Source of the DNA: Pseudomonas sp. LB-090624
GTDB taxonomy: Bacteria; Pseudomonadota; Gammaproteobacteria; Pseudomonadales; Pseudomonadaceae
Assembly (NCBI RefSeq): GCF_003205205.1
Contig: NZ_QJRL01000031.1
Span: 1 to 51,985 of the forward strand
Direction of reading: 5' to 3'
DNA: 51,985 nt
In this document: positions 44,701 through 51,985 of the stretch, in pieces
How the letters are laid out: each line of letters starts with the position of its first letter
How positions within the stretch are numbered: the stretch's first letter is position 1
The notes under the pieces: generated by a model
What the model saw: the letters and a program-made list of their open reading frames with translations, nothing else
The model's database searches: none
What the model was told of the DNA's origin: nothing
Made by a program: the position numbers and the translations under genes

Positions 44701-47700
44701 TTGCCCTTTGGCTGCTCGGCCCGGCGCTGGCCTGGTGGCTCAGCCGCCCGAACAGCCGGGCCGAGTTCATGCCAGGGGCTGAAGACCTGGCATTCCTGCA
44801 TCGACTGGCCCGCGCCAATTGGGCCTTCTTCGACAGCCACGTCGGCCCTGCCGACAACTGGCTGCCGCCCGACAACATTCAGGAGCCACCCTTCGCCAGC
44901 ATCGCTCATCGCACCTCGCCGACCAACATCGGCATGGCCCTGCTCTCGCACCTGGCGGCCCATGACTTTGGTTACCTCAGTGCCGGTCGTCTTTTCGAAC
45001 GCCTGGCCCAGATGCTCGACAGCATCGGCCGCCTGGAGCGCTTCAGAGGGCACTTCTACAACTGGTACGATACCCAGAGCCTCAAGCCGCTATCGCCGCT
45101 CTATATCTCCAGCGTGGACAGCGGCAACCTGGCCGCCCTGTTGCTGACACTCAGGCCCGGGCTGTTGGAAATGGCCGAAACGCCGCTGCTTGACCGGCGC
45201 CTGACCCAGGGGTTGCTCGACACTTTCGACAAGCTGCTGGACGTCTGCCCCAGCACAAGCTGTGACGCCTCACCGATCGAGGCAATGCGCGAACAGGTGT
45301 GGCAGGCCCACGTGCAGGCCAGCAACGTACCGGCCGCATTGCTGCCGATGCTGGTCGAACAGCTGCAGGCGCTGATCACGCAACCGGCTGCCATTGCGCC
45401 AGGGGCGCAAGCTGCTAACGACAGTGCATTCTGGCTAAATGCTCTGTATCAGCAATGCGTGGACCTGAGCGGCGAATTGCAGAACCTGCAACTGCCGCCA
45501 GGCAACGATCAGCAGCCCCCGGCCCCGCTGAGCTGGCGTCAGCTGGCACAGCTGGATGCAGAGCAGTGGCCGCAGCCCGAGCGACTTGCCGTGGCCAACG
45601 TCAGGGCACTTGCCCGCCAGCGCATCGCCCAGGCGCACGCCCTGGCCAGCCGCATCGAAACCCTGGCCGACATGGACTTCACCTTCCTTTACGACAGCCA
45701 TCGCAACCTGTTCTCCATCGGCTACAACGCCGACGAGCATCGCCTGGATGCCGCTTTCTACGACCTGCTGGCATCAGAGATGCGCCTGACCAACTTCGTG
45801 GTCATCGCACAGGGCCAGGTGCCCCAGGACAGCTGGTTCGCACTGGGCCGGCTGCTCACCAGCAATGCCGGCGTACCTGTGCTGCTGTCCTGGTCCGGCT
45901 CGATGTTCGAGTACCTGATGCCGCTGCTGGTGATGCCGAACTATGAAGGCACACTGCTCGACCAGACCTGCCAGGCCGCTGTCAATCGCCAGATCGAACA
46001 TGGCAGGCAGGCTGGCCTGCCCTGGGGCGTCTCGGAGTCGGCCTACAATGCGCTGGACGCGCACTTCAACTACCAGTACCGGGCGTTCGGCGTGCCGGGG
46101 CTTGGCCTCAAGCGCGGCCTGGGTGAAGACCGGGTGGTGGCCCCATATGCCAGCGCACTGGCCTTGATGGTGGCGCCCACTGCCGCCCGGCGTAACCTGC
46201 AACGGCTGGCCACGCTCGGGCTGGCTGGCCGCTTCGGGCTCTACGAAGCCGTGGACTACAGCGAGGCACGCCTGCCGCCCGGGCAGGACGCCGTGATCGT
46301 CCGCTCCTTCATGGCCCACCACCAGGGCATGAGTTTCCTGGCGCTGACCGCTGTGCTGCTGAACAAGCCCATGCAACGGCGCTTTGCATCCGACCCACAG
46401 TTCCAGGCCAGCATGCTGCTTCTGCAGGAGCGCGTACCGAAAACCGCTGCCCCGTACCTGCATACCCTCCAGGCCCCGCCCGTGGAGGCTGGCGAGCGCG
46501 CCGCCGAGATACGCCTGCGGGTGTTCGGCGAGCCAAACCGGCGCCACCCGGCCGTGCAGCTGCTGTCCAACGGGCGCTATCACGTAATGGTCAATCACGT
46601 GGGCAGTGGCTACAGTCAGCGCAATTCACTGGCGGTCACTCGCTGGCACGAAGACACCAGCTGCAACGACCTGGGCAGCTTCTGCTACCTGCGCGATGTT
46701 GCCAGTGGCGCTTACTGGTCCACCACCTACCAGCCGACGCGGTACCGTGCAAAAGTCCAGGAGGCGATCTTCAGCGACGGCCGCGCGGAGTTTCGCGTGC
46801 GCGAGCGCGACTTCGACTGCCACACCGAAATTGCCGTGTCGCCCGAGGACGACATCGAACTGCGCCGCCTGCACCTGACCAACCATGGTGACCAGCCCCG
46901 CACCCTTGAGCTGACCAGCTACGCTGAAGTGGTGCTGGCACCGGCCTTGAGCGATGCCATGCACCCGGCCTTCAGCAAGCTGTTCATCCAGACCGAACTG
47001 ATCCGCCCGCTGCAAGCGATTCTCTGCACGCGTCGGCCGCGCTCGCAACAAGACCTCGTGCCGTGGATGTGCCACGTGCTGGCAGTGCACGGCGCCGACA
47101 TCGATGCGCTGTCCTACGAAACCGACCGGGCCCGCTTCATCGGGCGTGGGCGCACCCTGGCAAGGCCGGCAGCACTGGACCGCGGCACCGAGGCATTGTC
47201 TGGCAGCGCAGGGGCCGTGCTGGATCCGATCGTGGCCATCCGCTGCCGCATCACCTTGATGCCCGGCCATGCGGCCACGGTCGATCTGGTCACCGGTGTG
47301 GCCGACAGCCGCGACGCCTGCCTGCAACAGGTCGCCAAGTACCGCGACCGACACTTGGCCGACCGGGTGTTCGACCTCGCCTGGCCACACAGCCAGGTGC
47401 TGCTGCACCAGCTCAACGGCTCGCTGGCCGACGCCCGGCTGTTCGAGCAGATGGCCGCCTCGGTGCTCTACCCCAATGCCAGCCTGCGCGCCAGCGGAGC
47501 GCTGCTGGCCAGCAACCGGCGCAGCCAGTCTGGCCTTTGGGGCCAGGGCTTGTCCGGTGACCTGCCGATCGTGCTGGTGCAGATCGGCGACCCGGCCAAC
47601 ATCCATCTGGTCAAGCAGATGGTGCTGGCCCATGCCTACTGGCGCCAGAAAGGGCTGGCACTCGACCTGGTGATCTGGAACGAGGACCAGGTGGGCTACC

Positions 47701-50393
47701 GCCAGCAGTTGCAGGAGCTGATCATGGGGATCGTCGCCTCCGGCAGCGAAGCCGCCCTGCTCGACCGCCCCGGGGGCATCTTCGTAAGCCCTGCGCAGCA
47801 ACTGTCCGCCGAGGACCGGCTGCTGACCCTGTCGGTAGCGCGGCTGGTGCTCGACGACAGCCTCGGTACGCTGGCCGAGCAGCTGCACCTGCGGCGCCAG
47901 CCACCGGTTCCCTCAGCCCTCCAGGCCAGTGCGCCCCACCCCAGGCCCACACCTGTCAGCCATCTGCCAGCGGAACACACGGCGCTGATGCTGGGCAATC
48001 CTTATGGCGGGTTCAGCGCCGACGGCCGCGAATACGTCATCCCGTTGCTTCCCGGCACACCGCCGCCGGCGCCGTGGGTCAACATCCTGGCCAACCCGCA
48101 GTTTGGCTGCGTGGTCTCCGAGGCTGGCAGCGCCTACACCTGGTACGAGAACGCCCACGAGTACCGGTTGACGCCCTGGCACAACGACCCGGTCGCCGAC
48201 CCCAGTGGCGAGGCCTTCTACCTGCGCGACGAAGACAGCGGCGAGTACTGGTCGCCGACCCCGCAGCCCTGCCCGGGCCCTGGCCGTTACCGCACCCGCC
48301 ATGGCTTTGGCTACAGCGTGTTCGAGTACGCCGAAGACGGCCTGCATACAGAGCTCTGGGTGCATGTTGCACTGGATGCTTCGGTCAAGTTCAGCCGGCT
48401 CAAGGTGCACAACACCTCAGCCCGGGTGCGACGGTTGTCAGTCACCTGCTTCGCCGAGTGGGTGCTGGGTGACCTGCGCAGCAGAACCGCCATGCATGTG
48501 GTAAGCGAGACTGACCCGATCAGCGGCGCACTGTTTGCCCGTAACAGTTTCGCAGTGGATTTTTCCACCCATGTGGCGTTTCTCGACTGCGACTTGCCCG
48601 TGCAGGGCCAGACCTGTGATCGCAGCGAGTTCCTGGGACCCAACGGTGATTACCAGGCACCCTTGGGCATGCGCCAGACGCGGCTGTCGGGACGCACTGG
48701 CGGGGGCCTGGACCCGTGCGCGGCGCTGCAGGTGGCGCTGCAGCTGGAGCCTGGCGAAAGCCGTGAAGTGGTGTTTCGCCTGGGCGCCGCCCAGGACGCC
48801 AGCGCTGCCACCCGCTGCATCCAGCAATATCGTGGCCTGCAAGCCGCCAGGGACACCCTCGACAAGGTCTGCGCCTACTGGCGACAGACACTGGAAACCG
48901 TGCAGATCGAGACGCCGGAACCCGCGCTCGATGTGCTGGCCAACGGCTGGTTGATGTACCAGGTGATCGCCTGCCGGTTCTGGGCGCGCAGCGGCTACTA
49001 CCAGTCCGGAGGCGCCATCGGTTTTCGCGACCAGTTGCAGGACAGCATGGCCATGGTCCATGCAGCCCCGATGGCGGCGCGCCAACACCTGCTGACCTGC
49101 GCCGCGCACCAGTATGCCGAAGGTGATGTGCAGCACTGGTGGCACCCACCGCTGCAGCGAGGCGTGCGTACCCGCTGCTCGGACGACCTGCTGTGGCTGC
49201 CACTGGCAGCCAGCCGCTACGTGGAAGTCACAGGGGACTACAGCGTGCTCGACGAGCCGGTCGGCTATCTGCAGGGGCGTGCACTCAACACCGGTGAAGA
49301 GTCCTACTACGATATGCCCACCCACTCGGAGCGGGTCGAGAGCCTTTACCAGCATTGCCAGCGCGCCCTCACCCATGCTCTGCAGTGCGGGGCTCACGGC
49401 TTGCCATTGATGGGCAGCGGCGACTGGAATGACGGCATGAACCGGGTCGGCGAACAAGGAAAAGGCGAAAGCGTATGGCTGGGCTTCTTTGGCCACGAAG
49501 TGCTGCGGGCTTTCGCCAGCGTCGCCCTGCGATACGGCGACAGTGGCTTTGCGCTGCAGTGCGCCAACCAGGCCGGCGCACTCGCACAAGCACTGGAAGC
49601 GCATGCCTGGGATGGCGGCTGGTATCGCCGCGCCTGGTTCGACGATGGCCAGGTGCTGGGCTCAGCGAGCAACCAGGAATGCCGAATCGACTCGCTGGCG
49701 CAAAGCTGGGCCGTGCTGTCCGGGGTCGCCTCGCCGGAACGTGCCCGCCAGGCCATGGCCGCACTGGGCAACCACCTGGTACGCCGCGACATGGGCATCG
49801 TCAAACTGCTCGACCCGCCCTTCGACCACGGTGACCTGGACCCTGGCTACATCAAAGGCTACCTGCCAGGCGTGCGTGAAAACGGCGGGCAATATACCCA
49901 TGCGGCCATCTGGGCAAGCATGGCCTATGCACGCCTGGGCGATGCCGATGAAGCCTGGCAACTGCTGCGCCTGATCAACCCGGTACGTCAGGGCTGCAGC
50001 GCATTGATCGACACCTACAAGGTCGAACCCTATGTCATGGCCGCCGATGTCTACGCCGTTGCGCCCCACGCCGGTCGGGGTGGCTGGAGCTGGTACAGCG
50101 GATCGGCCGGCTGGATGTACCGGTTGATCATCGAAAACCTGCTAGGCCTGAAACGCGAGGGTGACACCCTGCGCCTGCAGCCTTTGTTGCCGGCGGGCTG
50201 GCCGGGGTATGTCCTGCATTACCGTTTTGGCAGCGCCCGGTACCGCATCGAGGTGCGCAACGGCAACTGCGGCGAACTGGCCCTGAGCCTGGACGGCGAG
50301 GCGCTTGCCGAAGCCTGGCTGAAGCTGGAGGATGACGGGCGCCTGCACCACGTCATCGCCCAGTGCCAGAGCTGCGCCTTGCCCATCAACTGA
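41748..50393 (+). CDS. ndvB: Cyclic beta-1,2-glucan synthase (ChvB/NdvB type)
   Basis: 2881 aa, the size of rhizobial NdvB/ChvB. An N-terminal cytosolic part (1-410) precedes two membrane segments (about 419-480). The GT84 glycosyltransferase domain (490-800) carries D640-T-D642 (in TLDTDTQLP) and HRWIRGDWQ. More membrane spans lie near 835-1000. A glycoamylase-like domain follows (about 1030-1530, with LPWGVSESAYN and GLGLKRGLGEDRVVAP), then a GH94 phosphorylase-like half (about 1590-2880) with D2559-W-N-D2562 in GDWNDGMN. It makes and sizes cyclic osmoregulated periplasmic glucan from UDP-glucose. No ribosome site is obvious, and a stop lies 27 nt upstream in frame. No NdvA/ChvA exporter gene is adjacent. 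The symbol is that of the rhizobial family, not of the unrelated shorter P. aeruginosa ndvB. Confidence 0.93.
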   Translation: MDSPWLNVLAYLRRLYAHAGRWRSPPNAFTYESLLRSELYNADQMAEHGLWLAHHHRLSRLPADDTLLDRLADNERMLSTSCTALAGALPSSRPALPAAQWLLDNFYLVETQIRIAKRHLPADYSLQLPRLDNGPSNGLPRVYDIALETISHGDGRIDAESLSRFVEAYQQAATLTLGELWAIPIMLRLALIENLRRVAVRVMANWADRDLANSWADRLGETAERDAKSVVLVVADMARSEPPMTAAFVAELARRLQGHSASLTQPLLWVEQMLSESALSIERHVQLDAQQQAIDQVSISNSIGSLRLLSTIDWRLFVEHLSHVEQTLCRDPAAVYPAMDFTSRDYYRHVVERLARHCAFSEAAVARTAIELAEAAGAAPGEEAEHVGFYLAGAGVPLLEQRLAARVPLAERWQRLLHRAPLAFYLVPVALLSCLFAWGFIRAIDVEGWPIAVLAGMAVPILLSTSRLAIGLVNWLVTLTVKPSFLPRLDYSAGIPAEARTLVVVPTLLATADDVEELLEGLEVRFLANRDEHLHFALLSDFMDAREQTRPEDEALLELASKGIRGLNHKYPGPGSERFLLFHRPRIWNNAEGCWMGRERKRGKLAELNAVLRGHGHECFMRIVGNLQTLGHVRYVITLDTDTQLPRGAAHQFVGAMQHPLNRPRFDAHTGRIQAGYAILQPRVGISLPSVSRSRYARLFGSDAGVDPYTQAVSDVYQDLFLSGSFTGKGIYAVDAFEQALEGRFTDNRILSHDLIEGCYAHSGLLSDVQLFEAYPARYSADSKRHHRWIRGDWQLLPWLLPWLRTGTQGLAQSSLSALSRWKIFDNLRRSLEPAALLTLLLWGWLASATPLAWTLSLLALLLTRPLLDSLLEVLGKTTDVPLSEHLLAALHTSGTYFLRTGLSLAWLPFEAYFSLDAILRTLWRLVVSKRRLLQWNPSREDERSSADTLQAMYREQWGQPVLVLLLGGALAMQPMMLLMASPILALWLLGPALAWWLSRPNSRAEFMPGAEDLAFLHRLARANWAFFDSHVGPADNWLPPDNIQEPPFASIAHRTSPTNIGMALLSHLAAHDFGYLSAGRLFERLAQMLDSIGRLERFRGHFYNWYDTQSLKPLSPLYISSVDSGNLAALLLTLRPGLLEMAETPLLDRRLTQGLLDTFDKLLDVCPSTSCDASPIEAMREQVWQAHVQASNVPAALLPMLVEQLQALITQPAAIAPGAQAANDSAFWLNALYQQCVDLSGELQNLQLPPGNDQQPPAPLSWRQLAQLDAEQWPQPERLAVANVRALARQRIAQAHALASRIETLADMDFTFLYDSHRNLFSIGYNADEHRLDAAFYDLLASEMRLTNFVVIAQGQVPQDSWFALGRLLTSNAGVPVLLSWSGSMFEYLMPLLVMPNYEGTLLDQTCQAAVNRQIEHGRQAGLPWGVSESAYNALDAHFNYQYRAFGVPGLGLKRGLGEDRVVAPYASALALMVAPTAARRNLQRLATLGLAGRFGLYEAVDYSEARLPPGQDAVIVRSFMAHHQGMSFLALTAVLLNKPMQRRFASDPQFQASMLLLQERVPKTAAPYLHTLQAPPVEAGERAAEIRLRVFGEPNRRHPAVQLLSNGRYHVMVNHVGSGYSQRNSLAVTRWHEDTSCNDLGSFCYLRDVASGAYWSTTYQPTRYRAKVQEAIFSDGRAEFRVRERDFDCHTEIAVSPEDDIELRRLHLTNHGDQPRTLELTSYAEVVLAPALSDAMHPAFSKLFIQTELIRPLQAILCTRRPRSQQDLVPWMCHVLAVHGADIDALSYETDRARFIGRGRTLARPAALDRGTEALSGSAGAVLDPIVAIRCRITLMPGHAATVDLVTGVADSRDACLQQVAKYRDRHLADRVFDLAWPHSQVLLHQLNGSLADARLFEQMAASVLYPNASLRASGALLASNRRSQSGLWGQGLSGDLPIVLVQIGDPANIHLVKQMVLAHAYWRQKGLALDLVIWNEDQVGYRQQLQELIMGIVASGSEAALLDRPGGIFVSPAQQLSAEDRLLTLSVARLVLDDSLGTLAEQLHLRRQPPVPSALQASAPHPRPTPVSHLPAEHTALMLGNPYGGFSADGREYVIPLLPGTPPPAPWVNILANPQFGCVVSEAGSAYTWYENAHEYRLTPWHNDPVADPSGEAFYLRDEDSGEYWSPTPQPCPGPGRYRTRHGFGYSVFEYAEDGLHTELWVHVALDASVKFSRLKVHNTSARVRRLSVTCFAEWVLGDLRSRTAMHVVSETDPISGALFARNSFAVDFSTHVAFLDCDLPVQGQTCDRSEFLGPNGDYQAPLGMRQTRLSGRTGGGLDPCAALQVALQLEPGESREVVFRLGAAQDASAATRCIQQYRGLQAARDTLDKVCAYWRQTLETVQIETPEPALDVLANGWLMYQVIACRFWARSGYYQSGGAIGFRDQLQDSMAMVHAAPMAARQHLLTCAAHQYAEGDVQHWWHPPLQRGVRTRCSDDLLWLPLAASRYVEVTGDYSVLDEPVGYLQGRALNTGEESYYDMPTHSERVESLYQHCQRALTHALQCGAHGLPLMGSGDWNDGMNRVGEQGKGESVWLGFFGHEVLRAFASVALRYGDSGFALQCANQAGALAQALEAHAWDGGWYRRAWFDDGQVLGSASNQECRIDSLAQSWAVLSGVASPERARQAMAALGNHLVRRDMGIVKLLDPPFDHGDLDPGYIKGYLPGVRENGGQYTHAAIWASMAYARLGDADEAWQLLRLINPVRQGCSALIDTYKVEPYVMAADVYAVAPHAGRGGWSWYSGSAGWMYRLIIENLLGLKREGDTLRLQPLLPAGWPGYVLHYRFGSARYRIEVRNGNCGELALSLDGEALAEAWLKLEDDGRLHHVIAQCQSCALPIN

Positions 50394-50473
50394 ACCGTTG
50401 GGCGAGCAATGGCCTGGCGGACACAAGCCTCAGCCTCACTAGGCTAATCTTGTTCCGATACCCGTTGCCGTCA

Positions 50474-51205
50474 ATGGTCCCGCGTATGCGCCCCGCGCCC
50501 CCACCCTTGCAGAACCACTTGCTGGCTGCACTTTCGGCAGAAACGTTCAGCCGGCTGGAGCCGCACCTGGAGCGCGTGAGCCTGCCTCTGGGCAAGGCTT
50601 TGTACGAGTCCGGCGACACCCTGCACCACGTCCACTTCCCGGCCGATGCGATCGTTTCATTGCTGTATGTGATGGAAAACGGCGCATCAGCCGAAATCTC
50701 GGTAGTGGGTAACGAGGGGCTGGTGGGCATTGCCGTGTTCATGGGCGGGGAAAGCACACCCAGCCGGGCCATCGTGCAAAGTGCAGGACATGCCTACCGC
50801 CTACCCGTGCAAAGGCTCAAGGACGAGTTCAACCGCCATGGCGAGATGATGATGCTGATGCTGCGCTACACCCAGGCACTGATCACCCAGATGGCACAAA
50901 CGGCAGTGTGCAACCGCCATCACTCCATCGACCAGCAATTGTGCCGCTGGTTGCTGCTGTCGCTCGACCGCCTGCCAGGCGATCGCCTGTGCATGACCCA
51001 GGAGCTGATCGCCAACATGCTGGGGGTGCGCCGCGAAGGCGTGACGGATGCTGCAGGCAAGCTGCAGCGTCTCGGGGTGATCGAGTACAACCGCGGGCAG
51101 ATCAAAGTTCTCGACAGGGCCCGCCTGGAACTGCTGAGCTGCGAATGTTACGCCGTGGTGAAGAAAGAGACCGATCGCCTGCTGCCCTACATGCCAGTGC
51201 CTTGA
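50474..51205 (+). CDS. Crp/Fnr-family transcriptional regulator
   Basis: 243 aa from ATG 50474 (or 239 aa from ATG 50486; neither has a strong ribosome site). Residues about 20-140 form the cyclic-nucleotide-binding beta-barrel (LPLGKALYESGDTLHHVHFP, EISVVGNEGLVGIAVFMGG), lacking the Fnr-type cysteine cluster. The helix-turn-helix is near 180-205 (MTQELIANMLGVRREGVTDAAG), followed by LGVIEYNRGQIKVLD. It starts 80 bp after the glucan synthase stop and may be co-transcribed with it, so it could control it. Ligand unknown. Confidence 0.87.
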   Translation: MVPRMRPAPPPLQNHLLAALSAETFSRLEPHLERVSLPLGKALYESGDTLHHVHFPADAIVSLLYVMENGASAEISVVGNEGLVGIAVFMGGESTPSRAIVQSAGHAYRLPVQRLKDEFNRHGEMMMLMLRYTQALITQMAQTAVCNRHHSIDQQLCRWLLLSLDRLPGDRLCMTQELIANMLGVRREGVTDAAGKLQRLGVIEYNRGQIKVLDRARLELLSCECYAVVKKETDRLLPYMPVP

Positions 51206-51292
51206 GTTGGCGCGAGGTTGTGTGTGCGAGCTGCCGATGAAGCTCATCAGCCATGCTGTCAGATGCCGGCCTGTAAATGATTCCAATGGGCG

Positions 51293-51508
51293 CTAGTAAT
51301 GGCTATAGCGCTCGGCTTTGGAGGCCCGCGATGGGTCCGGCGGCCCCTGCCTCTGCTCGCGATGAAAGGGGGGCTTGTCGATGTAGTCATCGCGATCATC
51401 AGGGAGCGCTCTTTTCCCCTCGCCACCTTGACCCTCCGACGAACCGTCGCTTTTGGCTGGCTTGCTACCCAGCCGATTGTTATCTAACCCATACCTGTCT
51501 CTGGTCAT
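51293..51508 (-). CDS. Small hydrophilic hypothetical protein
   Basis: 71 aa from ATG 51508 (GAGAGG 5 nt upstream; GTG 51514 also in frame). Rich in Asp, Arg, Lys, Gly, Pro and Ser, with no hydrophobic stretch: MTRDRYGLDNNRLGSKPAKS then KRALPDDRDDYIDKPPFHRE. Looks intrinsically disordered. Similar short polar proteins occur in pseudomonads, some induced by stress, but no function is assigned. It is convergent with the Crp/Fnr gene. Confidence 0.6.
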   Translation of the reverse strand: MTRDRYGLDNNRLGSKPAKSDGSSEGQGGEGKRALPDDRDDYIDKPPFHREQRQGPPDPSRASKAERYSHY

Positions 51509-51524
51509 ACCCACCTCTCGATGC

Positions 51525-51830
51525 TCAGAAATTCTGAGCTACATCGAGTGTGCGCCCATGCTGACCAGAGAAGTTTTGTATCAGACCGCCGGGCCCAATC
51601 GGCCATTCAGGAATGGTTATACCGGAATGAAGTAGTGCCGCAAAAATAAGCGGAGATTTTTTCTCCAGATACTCAGCCATCCCACCAGTACTATTCGACT
51701 CCAATTGAAGCTTCAGCGCTTCATACTGCTGACAGATTGAGCCATCGCGCTTAAGCGAATCTCCGAACCCCAGCATCTGAGTGATCGTAAGGTGGCCACG
51801 GGCACAAGCGTGGAGCTTGTGTGGGTCGCT
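51525..51830 (-). pseudogene. GrpB-like C-terminal fragment
   Basis: About 100 codons resemble the end of GrpB-family (nucleotidyltransferase-fold) proteins: SDPHKLHACARGHLTI, then FGDSLKRDGSICQQYEALKL and a YLEKKSPLIFAALL segment. The N-terminal half with the nucleotidyltransferase motif is missing; upstream the frame runs into an intergenic repeat. So a truncated gene is likely. AT-richer than neighbours. Confidence 0.45.
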
Positions 51831-51859
51831 AAGCGGCCTCGTTATCAAGTGTCTGCTTT

Positions 51860-51899
51860 GGGTCGAGAGCAGACAGTCACCTCTGACTGCTATCGACCC
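51860..51899. repeat. Imperfect inverted repeat of an intergenic repeat family
   Basis: GGGTCGA at 51860-51866 pairs with TCGACCC at 51893-51899; inner parts AGTCA (51875-51879) and TGACT (51884-51888) also pair. It lies immediately upstream of the GrpB-like remnant. Confidence 0.5.
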
Positions 51900-51942
51900 A
51901 TTGCGGACGTTCGCCATAAGATCGTCTGCGCCTATGAGATCG

Positions 51943-51985
51943 AGCGCCGCCCGCGCGGCGCATCGCGAGCTGCGCTCGCTCCTAC
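51943..51985. repeat. REP-like element, cut by the window end
   Basis: GCCCGCGCGGCGCATCGCGA followed by GCTGCGCTCGCTCCTAC resembles the REP variant that ends in GTAGGAGCG on the other strand, seen widely in P. putida. The rest lies outside the window. Confidence 0.5.

Noticed and set aside
51277..51537. 86-codon plus-strand frame
   Set aside because: No ribosome site, odd composition; the minus-strand 71-aa protein has a better start and more credible composition.

Overview
The window is chromosome of a Pseudomonas, very probably the P. putida group. The evidence is gene order and protein similarity: a LapA-type giant adhesin; argH-algR-hemC-hemD-hemX-hemY; the dsbB, algQ and algP genes; GC-rich coding; and many intergenic REP-type hairpins carrying the GCTTGCCGGCGAT core. 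I worked by reading only, with no database search, so family names rest on motifs and recalled homologues.

Layout. 1-3.5 kb: the 3' end of a lapA-like adhesin gene (Calx-beta and cadherin-like repeats, a PA14-like domain, a vWFA domain, RTX repeats, secretion signal). 3.8-8.0 kb: a small conserved protein, then a four-gene operon (TauD-type dioxygenase plus a complete SsuABC/TauABC-like importer) behind an AT-rich promoter typical of sulfur-starvation genes. 8.1-9.7 kb: a regulator that seems to have lost its WYL core, and a Sel1-repeat protein. 9.8-14.9 kb: a MarR-controlled efflux operon (MarR, FUSC permease, DUF1656, HlyD-type fusion protein, outer-membrane lipoprotein), each gene overlapping the next by 4 bp, with a palindromic operator by the promoter. 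15.1-20.0 kb: a cytochrome c/FTR1 iron permease fusion, small proteins, a glutathione S-transferase and argH. 20.3-25.3 kb: algR and the haem genes hemC, hemD, hemX, hemY. 25.6-31.8 kb: dsbB, algQ/rsd, an FKBP isomerase, the histone-like algP with a 42-bp tandem repeat, a TIGR02444-type protein, yheS (ABC-F) and a short MscS protein. 31.9-38.6 kb: LysE exporter, NfeD/slipin pair, YbaK deacylase, DUF2789, a His-cluster membrane protein, a CBS protein and a secreted M20 dipeptidase.

At 38.7 kb the backbone is broken. A 45-nt 3' fragment of tRNA-Arg(CCG), next to its terminator, is followed by five TTAGC-type direct repeats and a TGTGGCA pair. This looks like the displaced attachment site of a tRNA-integrated element. 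The next 3 kb is AT-richer and decayed: an AlpA-like remnant, a frameshifted IS21 istB remnant, an unrecognised membrane-anchored protein, and an orphan PAS histidine kinase with a TTG start.

From 41.7 kb, GC-rich coding resumes with an 8.6-kb gene for a ChvB/NdvB-type cyclic beta-1,2-glucan synthase (2881 aa), followed by a Crp/Fnr regulator, a small hydrophilic protein and a GrpB-like gene remnant. Neither an intact tRNA-Arg nor an integrase gene is in view, so the far end of the element, and whether it includes the glucan synthase, cannot be decided here. No CRISPR array, rRNA or intact tRNA was found. The least explained segment is the tRNA-Arg junction with its repeats and the orphan genes at 39.4-41.6 kb.
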